Assembly (NCBI RefSeq): GCF_014652795.1
Contig: NZ_BMZM01000001.1
Span: 682,001 to 746,000, forward strand
DNA: 64,000 bases
Source of the DNA: Kushneria pakistanensis
GTDB taxonomy: Bacteria; Pseudomonadota; Gammaproteobacteria; Pseudomonadales; Halomonadaceae
Direction of reading: 5' to 3'
Below the pieces are notes generated by a model. The model worked only from the letters and a program-made list of their open reading frames with translations, did not search any database and had not been told where the DNA came from. Below, one piece after another: positions 7,789 to 14,707 of the stretch (the first letter of the stretch is position 1; each line of letters begins with the position of its first letter). A program made the translations under genes and the position numbers.

Positions 7789-8689
7789 TGCCCCCGAGCG
7801 TCAGGGTGACGCCGGTGCAGTGCGATGCCTGGCTGTCATCGAGCACGACATCGGCGGCGGGGCTGGTCAGTTCGACGCGCTGAACGCCTTCGACGTGCAA
7901 TGCGGCATAGACCGCTGACAGGCGGATATCGCGCCCGAGCCGGCGCTGCTCGGCGACGTAGGCCGCCGCCTTGGCGCGTGACGCGGCCAGAATCGGCTCC
8001 TGCTCGGGGCCGGGGTAGAGATAGAGCGTGGCCTCAATCGAATAATCGACGATGGTGGCCGACTGGACGGTGAGCCGGTCGCCGACCGGGCGCACGTCCT
8101 CGGCGGATAGTGCGGTCTGCACGATGTCGAGCAGATCCGGCGTGGCTTCGCCGGTGCCGAGCTGTGACAGCACGGTGACGACGGCCACGCAGGGGCTGGG
8201 GCTGACGGCGGTAGCATCGGCCACCCGGCCATCGGCTGAGAGGGCGTGAAATACGTAGGCCCCGGCCGGGCCGGCGACGCTTAGACCCTCGAAGGCCCGC
8301 TGCGCGCGCAGGCGCAGACGGGTATCGGTCTCATGGGTCGGCGGGACCGGCGGCACGGCGTCAGGGTCGCCGGGATCAATCATCAGGCGCTCGACGTTGA
8401 AATTCGCGGCGAGCTGGTCGAGATCCGCGCCGGTGGCGAACGCCAGCATGTTGGCGCGGGCGGCCTCGTTGACGCGCTGGCGCAGCACGACCTCGCGATA
8501 GGCGTTTTCCTGTAGCAGCTTGTTGAGCGGTTCGGACTCCAGCGCGAGCCGGGCTTCGATATCTGTGCGCTCGTCTTCGGGGTAGAGCGATACCAGCCGC
8601 GCCTTGCGCTCGGCGAGGATGGCCTCGAAATCGACGTTTTCGACAACGTCCGGTGCCGGCAGCTGGGAGAGATCAATCGGGCTACTCAT
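7778..8689 (-). CDS. J: Baseplate assembly protein gpJ
   Basis: Baseplate wedge protein J, 303 residues (P2 J is 302). It starts MSSPIDLSQLPAPDVVENVD and has the family pattern of a long helical N-terminal part with YREVVLRQRVNEAARANMLA, then GADLDQLAANFNVER, then alpha/beta modules. The start overlaps the W stop by four bases (ATGA). It works with W and I to form the wedge around the spike V. Confidence 0.95.
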   Translation of the reverse strand: MSSPIDLSQLPAPDVVENVDFEAILAERKARLVSLYPEDERTDIEARLALESEPLNKLLQENAYREVVLRQRVNEAARANMLAFATGADLDQLAANFNVERLMIDPGDPDAVPPVPPTHETDTRLRLRAQRAFEGLSVAGPAGAYVFHALSADGRVADATAVSPSPCVAVVTVLSQLGTGEATPDLLDIVQTALSAEDVRPVGDRLTVQSATIVDYSIEATLYLYPGPEQEPILAASRAKAAAYVAEQRRLGRDIRLSAVYAALHVEGVQRVELTSPAADVVLDDSQASHCTGVTLTLGGNDE

Positions 8690-9036
8690 GCATCACCCCT
8701 TAGCGGCACTGTCAGGTCGATGTTTTCCCCGGTATCGACGCGCCGCCCGGTGACGGTGAGCAGCAGGCGACCGGGGCGAGTGGTGTCGACGGTGCGCTGC
8801 ACCTGCATGACGCGCAGGCGGGGCTCCCATTTCATCAAGGCGACGACGGTGGCCGAGTAGGCGCGCAGAGCGGTTGCGCCGGTCAGCGGCTGGTCGATGA
8901 GATCCGGCAGCAGGCTGCCGTATTCGCGACGCATGACGCGCGCGCCGATGGGCGTGGTGAGGATGTCGGCCACGCTCTGGCGAATATGCTCGACGCCGGT
9001 CAGCGAGGCGCCGGTGTGGCGATCCATTCCGCTCAT
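8686..9036 (-). CDS. W: Baseplate wedge protein gpW (gp25-like)
   Basis: A 116-residue member of the GPW/gp25 lysozyme-like family of contractile tails. Key motif: IRQSVADILTTPIGARVMRREYGS, here shortened to its core ILTTPIGARVMRREYGS, followed by LPDLIDQPL. These proteins nucleate sheath assembly at the baseplate. It overlaps V and J by four bases each. Confidence 0.96.
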   Translation of the reverse strand: MSGMDRHTGASLTGVEHIRQSVADILTTPIGARVMRREYGSLLPDLIDQPLTGATALRAYSATVVALMKWEPRLRVMQVQRTVDTTRPGRLLLTVTGRRVDTGENIDLTVPLRGDA

Positions 9037-9578
9037 TGTGGCGTCCCCGAGGTATCCGAGCCGGATCTGACGCCGGTCGTCTTGTGATTGACCAGGCTGA
9101 TGCCGGACGCGATAGCGTCAGAATCGGTGGTGATGTTGTGGGTGACGTGCAGGGTGCCCTTGATCACGACCGGGCCGGTGACGGTGACGCCGGCAGGCGC
9201 GGTAATGGCCGCCGAGCCGGGCAGATCCGCGCGCAGATGGCTGGCCGCGTGGTCGTACTCGATCACGGCCCCATCGGGCAAACGTAAGCGGGTGAGGTTC
9301 GGGTCATCGCTCGCAGCGGGATGGGCGTTGCTGTTGATGGCGCCCAGCACCACGGCCCCGGCCAGCTCACCGCCGGGGGCCAGCAGCACGACCTGCTCGC
9401 CGATGGTCGGCGGGTTCCATGTGCGCGACTGGCCGGCGCGGGATTCGAGCCACGGCAGCCATTCGGTCAGCAGATCGCCGGTGGTGACGCGAACGCGCGC
9501 GGCGGCGTGATCGATCTCGGCGATGGTGCCGAGTCGGATCATGTTCTGCATGAGGCGGGCAAGTTCGACGGGATGCAT
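9033..9578 (-). CDS. V: Baseplate spike protein gpV
   Basis: Central membrane-piercing spike at the tail tip, 181 residues (P2 V is 211). The OB-fold domain is seen in RLGTIAEIDHAAARVRVTTG and the G-E-QVVLLAPGGEL segment. A beta-helical part follows, with APAGVTVTGPVVIKGTLHVT. I chose the ATG at 9576-9578, which has GGAG five bases upstream, over a GTG two codons earlier. The last residues lack an obvious HxH iron-binding pair of the apex type, although one NHKTT is present. First gene of the V-W-J-I-H-G operon, with the late dyad at 9651. Confidence 0.93.
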   Translation of the reverse strand: MHPVELARLMQNMIRLGTIAEIDHAAARVRVTTGDLLTEWLPWLESRAGQSRTWNPPTIGEQVVLLAPGGELAGAVVLGAINSNAHPAASDDPNLTRLRLPDGAVIEYDHAASHLRADLPGSAAITAPAGVTVTGPVVIKGTLHVTHNITTDSDAIASGISLVNHKTTGVRSGSDTSGTPQ

Positions 9579-9650
9579 CGGCACTCCGGGCGGTAAACGG
9601 GTATGCGGCTATCGTCGGCAGGTGCGTGGGCTGATGCGAGCGGCGGGCGT

Positions 9651-9669
9651 TGTAAAAGCGGGCGTTACA
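9651..9669. promoter_or_regulatory. Late-operon dyad, copy 2 (upstream of V)
   Basis: TGTAA-N9-TTACA, with 23 bases (9635-9657) identical to the copy at 4331-4353 and a right half almost identical to copy 3. It lies 73 bases upstream of the V start and 51 bases upstream of the plus-strand cargo gene at 9721. A centre at -55 would place V transcription start near 9605. Probable Ogr/Delta-type activator site. Confidence 0.7.
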
Positions 9670-9720
9670 GCGATACATCTTCTGGCCGATACCCATGTGG
9701 ACTTATGCATAGGATCCGTT

Positions 9721-10449
9721 ATGGAAGATCAGCTGATTTCACGTTATCGAGATATTCTGCTCGACACAGACTTCACGAGTCTGGAAGCAGAAAAGGCCAA
9801 CTATGCAGGGGTATTTCTACCGGTACCCAGCCCGGCCTTTGGGCAGTCAGGGTTCAAGCTGATGGTGGTAGGGCAGGAAACGCGCAGCTGGAACGGATCT
9901 CTCGAAAAGCTGCTGAAAGCGATAACGGATCAAACCTTGTCCGAGTATCTGACAGACGCCACGGGCAAGTATCTTGCCCAGCTGGAAACCCCACTTCAAA
10001 GTGCCTTCCGAAGCTTTCTGACAGGTAGCGAAAAGCGGCTCGGTATGATTGCCTCGGAAATCTACTGGGCCAATCTGCTGGCGTGCTCCTATCGTAAAGC
10101 CTCACCCCGAGGCCGCCCGAAAGCCGAATATGAAACGCTTCGTGCTCTTTCGAGCCAGTTGCTGGCCACGCAAATCAGGTTGCTTAAACCCGATGCAATT
10201 TTGTTTCTGACAGGTCCAAACCATGACAAAACCATCAAAGCGATGAGCGAAGAGCACTTCGCGGGATATCAGCATTCCCAGGTAGAGGTGCCGCGGCAGC
10301 TCTGGTTTTTTCAGATGAACGGTATTCCTTGCTGTCGTACGACACATCCGCGTTACCGAGCCGGCTACAAATACTGCATTGATGCCATTGAGACCATTGC
10401 TCAATTCAAGGAAACAGCATCGGGGCCCATGTCTATGCCGGCTTCATAA
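9721..10449 (+). CDS. Prophage cargo (moron) protein, possible uracil-DNA-glycosylase-like fold, orf30 slot
   Basis: A 242-residue soluble protein opposite in strand to the late genes. The ATG at 9721 is preceded by AGGATCCGTT, a good binding site. Visible elements are GFKLMVVGQETRSW near residues 40-55 (hydrophobic strand, then G-Q-E), IRLLKPDAILFLTGPNHDK near 155-175, and CRTTHPRYRAGY near 205. The layout (strand with a short polar motif, a middle strand KPDAILFLTG, then an HP-containing loop) recalls the uracil-DNA glycosylase superfamily, which has an N-terminal acidic motif and a late HP motif. I cannot confirm it. In P2 the S-V boundary holds orf30, a moron. It overlaps the end of S by six bases, tail to tail. 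Expression may come from the same dyad region as V. Confidence 0.75.
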   Translation: MEDQLISRYRDILLDTDFTSLEAEKANYAGVFLPVPSPAFGQSGFKLMVVGQETRSWNGSLEKLLKAITDQTLSEYLTDATGKYLAQLETPLQSAFRSFLTGSEKRLGMIASEIYWANLLACSYRKASPRGRPKAEYETLRALSSQLLATQIRLLKPDAILFLTGPNHDKTIKAMSEEHFAGYQHSQVEVPRQLWFFQMNGIPCCRTTHPRYRAGYKYCIDAIETIAQFKETASGPMSMPAS

Positions 10450-10899
10450 TTCCTTGCTCGACAAGTGATCCAGTAGTGATTGCTGTACGAGACTTCGGTC
10501 GTGATCGGTGAAACCCAGCAGCTCGCGCTGTTCGTACTGCACGCGCGGGCCGTTGATCGCGACGCGATCCCGCAGGCCGTACTGGTGGGTTTTGGCAATG
10601 CTGGCCACCTGTCCGAAAAAACCGACCTCGGCGCCATCGGTGCCGGTACGCACGCGCAGATATTTGGCGGTGCGCAGCTTGCCGAACATCGCTTTCCGCC
10701 TGATGGCGCCTTTTTGATCCTGTGACTTTCGCGGGGCGTAGCGGCTGCCGTCGGGATTCTTCTGCGCCTTGATGCGCTCGCGCTGGGATCGGCGCAGGTC
10801 GGTGGCCACGACGCGCGCCAGCCGGCGGCGTTCTTTCGCGTCCAGCTTGGCCAGCAGTGGCGCGGCCCAATCTTCCAGGCGCTCGATGTTGTCAGCCAT
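10444..10899 (-). CDS. S: Tail completion protein gpS
   Basis: Phage virion morphogenesis protein, 151 residues (P2 S is 150), needed for tail completion. It contains ATDLRRSQRERIKAQKNPDG followed by a Lys/Arg-rich stretch and VRTGTDGAEVGFFG, typical of the family, and HQYGLRDRV near residue 105. It overlaps R by eight bases and converges on the cargo gene at 9721-10449. Last gene of the O-to-S operon. Confidence 0.94.
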   Translation of the reverse strand: MADNIERLEDWAAPLLAKLDAKERRRLARVVATDLRRSQRERIKAQKNPDGSRYAPRKSQDQKGAIRRKAMFGKLRTAKYLRVRTGTDGAEVGFFGQVASIAKTHQYGLRDRVAINGPRVQYEQRELLGFTDHDRSLVQQSLLDHLSSKEL

Positions 10900-11371
10900 T
10901 GGCGCCCTCCGGCTCGACGTAGTCGCTCAGGTGCCGGTCGTTGGCCATGAGCTGCCAGCGGCGCGGGCCACAGGTCTCGATATCAAAGCGGGGCATGCGG
11001 TGGCTGATGTTGATCTGGCCGGTGTCGCAGTCACGTTTCGCCACGACGCGTTCGGTGATCTGGACGCGCAGAGCAAGATCCACGGCGTCGTTATTGAGGA
11101 TCTCGACCTCGAATTTAATCGCCTCGGCGGGCACCAGATCCGGCTGATAGACGGCGAGCCAGTCGAGCAGTGGGATCATCACGGTGTCGACGTCATCGGC
11201 AAAATCGGTCAGCACCAGCTGCGCGGTGAACGTGTAGCCGTGGGAAAGATTGGCGCCGGGGGCAAATTCGATAGTGCCGTCCTCGACGAACGTGAGCAGC
11301 TGGTCGGGGTCGCGCTGCAGGTGGGGCACGGCGTCGATCAGGTACTGGCGCAGGGCGGTGAGCTTTTTCAA
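10892..11371 (-). CDS. R: Tail completion protein gpR
   Basis: P2 gpR family, 159 residues, acts with S in tail completion. It starts KKLTALRQYLIDAVPHLQRD, with RDPDQLLTFVEDG, which is the usual pattern. The start codon is TTG (11369-11371), supported by a perfect AAGGAGG eight bases upstream; no ATG fits. The C-terminal part has PRRWQLMANDRHL. About 100 bases without a gene separate it from the lysis genes upstream. Confidence 0.92.
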   Translation of the reverse strand: MKKLTALRQYLIDAVPHLQRDPDQLLTFVEDGTIEFAPGANLSHGYTFTAQLVLTDFADDVDTVMIPLLDWLAVYQPDLVPAEAIKFEVEILNNDAVDLALRVQITERVVAKRDCDTGQINISHRMPRFDIETCGPRRWQLMANDRHLSDYVEPEGANG

Positions 11372-11473
11372 GGATTAACCCTCCTTTTGGATGATATTAA
11401 TTCTCATCCGTTAATGCGATATTTCTTATTCAAGGACTGGCTCTCACCGGGGCAACGCACATGGATGTGCTTT

Positions 11474-11731
11474 TCAGTTCCCTTCCTCATGACATGCAAT
11501 CACCGCATCGACTTCTGCAGCACACCGCGCCCAGGCGGCCTCGGTCTTTTCAAGCTGCAGGTGCAGCTCACCATTATTGATCGGATGACTCGCCGGTAGC
11601 GTGCAGGGCGTCGGGGTCGCGCACTGATTGACGATAAGCGGCGGCGCCAGTGACGGCGGAGCGCTGACGCAGCCGGATAACATCAGCAGGCAGGCGAGTG
11701 CCGGCCCATTCGCGGATCTCGTCGTTATCAC
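11474..11731 (-). CDS. lysC: Rz1-like outer-membrane spanin lipoprotein (LysC), nested in Rz
   Basis: An 85-residue lipoprotein in a different frame from Rz. It starts at a GTG (11729-11731) with AGGAG seven bases upstream. A short signal sequence ends in LACLLMLSGC, a clear lipobox with Cys at residue 21, and is followed by a Pro-rich segment VSAPPSLAPP as in other Rz1 proteins. Its first 158 bases overlap the end of Rz, the classical overlapping spanin arrangement. It would bind Rz across the periplasm and fuse inner and outer membranes at lysis. The choice of GTG start is from the ribosome binding site. Confidence 0.82.
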   Translation of the reverse strand: MITTRSANGPALACLLMLSGCVSAPPSLAPPLIVNQCATPTPCTLPASHPINNGELHLQLEKTEAAWARCAAEVDAVIACHEEGN

Positions 11732-12008
11732 GTTGCAGCTCCTGTATCTGTTCGAGTCGGTCGGATGCAGTTCGGGCCAGCTCGGTCTGCTGTTCGGCGA
11801 GCGCCCGGCGCTGCGATTCGAGGCGCTGGGCGTTTTCCCAGAGGGCATCGATCACGACCTGCCGGCGCTGGTTTTCCTGCTGGGCCGTATCGCGCTGCTG
11901 CTCGGCCTGATCGGCGCGAGCGTTGGCGGCGTTGCCGCGCTGCCAGAGTGCCCAGCCGCCGAGGGTGAGCCCGGCGATCAGGGCGCCGGTGATGATCAGG
12001 CGTTTCAT
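11574..12008 (-). CDS. lysB: Rz-like inner-membrane spanin (LysB)
   Basis: A 144-residue type II membrane protein. It has an N-terminal anchor (MKRLIITGALIAGLTLGGWA), then a long Gln/Glu/Arg-rich coiled coil to about residue 100, and a short C-terminal tail. I chose the ATG at 12006-12008, which overlaps the endolysin stop by four bases; a longer version would run back into the endolysin gene. The C-terminal part overlaps Rz1. It is the inner half of the spanin complex in the last step of lysis. Confidence 0.85.
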   Translation of the reverse strand: MKRLIITGALIAGLTLGGWALWQRGNAANARADQAEQQRDTAQQENQRRQVVIDALWENAQRLESQRRALAEQQTELARTASDRLEQIQELQRDNDEIREWAGTRLPADVIRLRQRSAVTGAAAYRQSVRDPDALHATGESSDQ

Positions 12009-12496
12009 ACGTCGTTTACTGCGTAGCGCAGGTTTTCCGCGACCCGGCGCGACCAGCCCTTGCCGAACGTGGGCCACGTCGAGAGGCGGGTATAAAACGC
12101 CTGCCGCTCGGCATTGAGCAGCACGATCAGCGATAGCGTGTCATGCCCGTTGATCGCGTCGAGCGTGATGGGCCCGACGATGCCGTCATCAGCGACATCC
12201 GCCGCGCGTTGCAGCATACGGATCGCGTTGCCGATACCGCTGTTCACAGCGATGTCGAACAGCTGGTACCCGATGGCGCCGTCGTACTGATCGCAGCGAG
12301 CGCGCAGCCAGTAGGCGGTCAGATAGATCTCGCGGGCACGCTCGCGGGTCAGATCGCGCATGTCACCTCGATAGCCGGCCTCGCGTGCGGTGCGTTTGGT
12401 GATGCCCCACCTAGTCTCGCCGCCCGGATCATTGGGGTGATTGACATAGCCACCCTCATGGCCGATCAGGCGCTCGAATGCCTCGCTGAATGTCAT
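12005..12496 (-). CDS. Endolysin, glycoside hydrolase 108 type
   Basis: Peptidoglycan-degrading lysis enzyme, 163 residues. It starts with FERLIGHEGGYVNHPNDPGG, where Glu14 in HEGGY is the catalytic glutamate of the GH108 (N-acetylmuramidase) family, followed by RWGITK. The C-terminal half carries the partner peptidoglycan-binding domain (DDGIVGPITLDAIN). There is no signal peptide, so release depends on the holins encoded just upstream. It takes the place of P2 gene K but is a different enzyme type from the lambda R-like P2 K. Confidence 0.93.
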   Translation of the reverse strand: MTFSEAFERLIGHEGGYVNHPNDPGGETRWGITKRTAREAGYRGDMRDLTRERAREIYLTAYWLRARCDQYDGAIGYQLFDIAVNSGIGNAIRMLQRAADVADDGIVGPITLDAINGHDTLSLIVLLNAERQAFYTRLSTWPTFGKGWSRRVAENLRYAVNDV

Positions 12497-12834
12497 GCGT
12501 TGACCCTCACGATGTGGGCGACGTTGCCGCGTGCGCGGTACACCAGCACAGCGCAGACGGCGAGCAGAATCACAAACGACCAGCTGATCGGCAGGCCGAC
12601 ATAACGCCCGGCGAGAATCTGGATCGCGAGCGTGCCGCTACCCACGAACAGCCCATAGGCCAGCCATGAAATGGGGCGGCGATAGCGCGCGCCCCGGCGG
12701 CGGTAGGTGAGCAGCCGGCCACAGATGGCCAGCGCGATGAACAGGGCCAGCAGGGTGGGCAGCTGCTGGGGCTGCACCATCATCCATGCGTAGTCCTGGG
12801 GGAGTGGGATCAGAAAATAGGTGCTGATGCTCAT
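12493..12834 (-). CDS. Phage holin, three-helix type
   Basis: A 113-residue membrane protein with three hydrophobic segments (about residues 25-42, 55-75, 82-98) and Arg-rich loops between them (TYRRRGARYRRP), ending in a positively charged tail. This matches the 3-TM putative holin group (DUF754-like) found in proteobacterial P2-like phages. It overlaps the upstream holin by one base and the endolysin by four. Having two holin-like genes in a row suggests one is the pore former and the other an antiholin or pinholin partner; I cannot tell which. Confidence 0.75.
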   Translation of the reverse strand: MSISTYFLIPLPQDYAWMMVQPQQLPTLLALFIALAICGRLLTYRRRGARYRRPISWLAYGLFVGSGTLAIQILAGRYVGLPISWSFVILLAVCAVLVYRARGNVAHIVRVNA

Positions 12835-13187
12835 TACTTGCGACCTCCCGGAAACAGACGGCTGATGTCGAGTTTCTTGACGCCCTCAATCACACGCAGC
12901 GAAAACGTGACCACGGCGACGGCGGTCAGAAATGCCGGCAGCGCGGTGGTGTCCCAGGTGGGGTAGAGGTGTTGGGCGAGCGTTGGCCCGGCGAGATATC
13001 CCATCATGATCGAGATCACCAGATAGCAGATCCGCTCGATGATGGAGAGTTCTCGGGCCGATACGACGAACAGCGACGCGCCGGCAAATGCTCCGATCAG
13101 GGCGCTGACGTCGACCCCGATCATGAGACTGGCCAGCGTTACCCCGACGGTACCGGCGGCGACAGCTGTAGTGGATGGTTCTGCCAT
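12834..13187 (-). CDS. Putative phage holin
   Basis: A 117-residue membrane protein: MAEPSTTAVAAGTVGVTLAS, hydrophobic segments at about 10-40, 50-70 and 80-97, and a basic C-terminal tail (KLDISRLFPGGRK). It resembles the putative holins that follow gene X in Pseudomonas and Halomonas P2-like prophages. AGGAAC stands four bases upstream of the ATG. It lies 18 bases after X and is coupled to the second holin. Confidence 0.78.
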   Translation of the reverse strand: MAEPSTTAVAAGTVGVTLASLMIGVDVSALIGAFAGASLFVVSARELSIIERICYLVISIMMGYLAGPTLAQHLYPTWDTTALPAFLTAVAVVTFSLRVIEGVKKLDISRLFPGGRK

Positions 13188-13205
13188 GTCAGTTCCTGTG
13201 CGTAG

Positions 13206-13415
13206 TCAATCCCACAGCTGCACGCGGGTGCGCTGCGGTTGTGTATTTATATCGGGCAGCGTGACCGGGGTTCCCATTGGCAGGATTGGCCCGAGGTCGC
13301 ATAGACCGGGGTTGGCTTTAAACACGCGCTCGATCACGCCATCGGTGCGCCCGTAATGCCGGTAGCAAATGTGATCGAGGGTGTCGTTTTGTTGCGCGCG
13401 AACGGTGCGGGCCAT
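13206..13415 (-). CDS. X: Tail protein gpX (LysM-like)
   Basis: A 69-residue tail protein X. The sequence ARTVRAQQNDTLDHICYRHY, GRTDGVIERVFKANPGL and the late LP-x-GTPVTLPDI segment form one LysM-like module, as in P2 X. It probably joins tube and baseplate or terminator. Its start overlaps the L stop (ATCA on the plus strand). P2 X has 67 residues, so the length fits. Confidence 0.95.
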   Translation of the reverse strand: MARTVRAQQNDTLDHICYRHYGRTDGVIERVFKANPGLCDLGPILPMGTPVTLPDINTQPQRTRVQLWD

Positions 13416-13885
13416 CAGATCAGTTCCACGGTCACATGCGGCCGGTCGAGGATCTCGCTGATCGCCCAGGACGCATCGCGGCGATAGCTCTCGCCGGCCT
13501 GCTCCTGCTGATCGCCCCGGTCGCGGGTGCTGGCCGTGGCGTCATAGTCGCGATACGCCTCGACGATGGCTGCATGAGCGGTCGCATACACGGCGCGGCG
13601 ATAGAGGGCGAGATAGATACCGGGCGGCTGCCAGCTCGGTGGCGTGACGTCCTGCACCTGCTGATGGCCGGCGTCGATCTGCCGGGCCTGCCAGTCACGC
13701 AGCACGCGATTGACGGTGGCCATGGCGGTGAGCAGGGCATCCTGCACGCGGGGTGGGGTGACGGTACCGTCGAGACGACGGACGTCGCGAAACTCGGCGG
13801 GATCGATGGTCGGCCAAAATCCGTTGTTCTGGATGGGCTCGGCGGCGCGGGCGCTGGCGTTGCCGGTAGGGGCGAAACTGCTCAT
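13415..13885 (-). CDS. L: Head completion protein gpL
   Basis: Head completion/stabilisation protein, 156 residues (P2 L is 169). It has a central FWPTIDPAEFRDVRRLDGTV and TPPRVQDALLTAMATVNR, typical of the family, and a C-terminal YRRDASWAISEILDRPHVTV. It follows M after about 100 bases without a recognised gene and overlaps X. Confidence 0.93.
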   Translation of the reverse strand: MSSFAPTGNASARAAEPIQNNGFWPTIDPAEFRDVRRLDGTVTPPRVQDALLTAMATVNRVLRDWQARQIDAGHQQVQDVTPPSWQPPGIYLALYRRAVYATAHAAIVEAYRDYDATASTRDRGDQQEQAGESYRRDASWAISEILDRPHVTVELI

Positions 13886-13987
13886 GGCGGCACCTCATAT
13901 TTAAAACAGGGGGTGGACGGTGATGCGGCGATGGGCTCATGACCCTGCGTTATCACCGTGCCCCCTGGACGTCGCGGGTCGACTCGG

Positions 13988-14707
13988 TTAGCCCGGCTTG
14001 GCGTTGTTGGGTTGCTGGTCCGGCGGACCTGCCTGATCCGGCTGGGCGGGCTGTTCTTCCGCCTGCTTTTTCAGTGCCTTGCTGATGCGGTCGATGTCCT
14101 GCTTAACCCCGACACGATCGTTGAGCTGATAGGCGCGCTGATAGTGATCGAGGGCGTCGCCCAGCTCGCCGCGTGCGCGGTAGCCGTTGCCGAGTACCTT
14201 GTGCAGCTTGGCGCGGATCTGATCATGCATGTCGGCGCCTTCGATCAGGCCATCGATCTCGATCAGGTCATCGAGCATCGAATCATCGTCATCGGCGAGT
14301 GCCAGCGCCTGCTCGGCGGATTCCTCGGCGAGGATTGCGGCAGTGCCGCGCTGGAACTGCTCGCCCGGATCGAGCTGGTGCTGCATCGCGTAGCGGGCAA
14401 TCGGCAGGGCGCCGGTGATGTCGCCCACATCGATGCGCCACAGCATGATGCGCATCAGCACTTCGTCCTCAGCGCCGCGCCCGGCGTTCAGTACGCCGTC
14501 GACGTACTCGGCGTAGTTGGGCAGGATCTCGCGCTTGATCTCGATCTTGCGCTCAACCGACTGGACGCTTTTCAAGCGACGGTAGTCCTCGAACAGCTGG
14601 GCGTGCATCAGATGGTAGGCATCGCCCTGCATGACCTGATCGCCGGCATCCGCCGCCGCTTGTGCGGCGGTGATGCGCTCGTAGTGTTTACGCAGCGGGC
14701 TGGTCAT
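13988..14707 (-). CDS. M: Terminase small subunit gpM
   Basis: Endonuclease (small) subunit of the P2-type terminase, 239 residues (P2 M is 247). It starts with MTSPLRKHYERITAAQAAAD, then YRRLKSVQSVERKIEIKREI and LPNYAEYVDGVL, the family signature. At about residues 185-215 there is a TPR-like hairpin (LGNGYRARGELGDALDHYQR), and the end is a Pro/Gln-rich tail. With gpP it cuts at cos and packages DNA. It overlaps the capsid gene by one base. Confidence 0.94.
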   Translation of the reverse strand: MTSPLRKHYERITAAQAAADAGDQVMQGDAYHLMHAQLFEDYRRLKSVQSVERKIEIKREILPNYAEYVDGVLNAGRGAEDEVLMRIMLWRIDVGDITGALPIARYAMQHQLDPGEQFQRGTAAILAEESAEQALALADDDDSMLDDLIEIDGLIEGADMHDQIRAKLHKVLGNGYRARGELGDALDHYQRAYQLNDRVGVKQDIDRISKALKKQAEEQPAQPDQAGPPDQQPNNAKPG

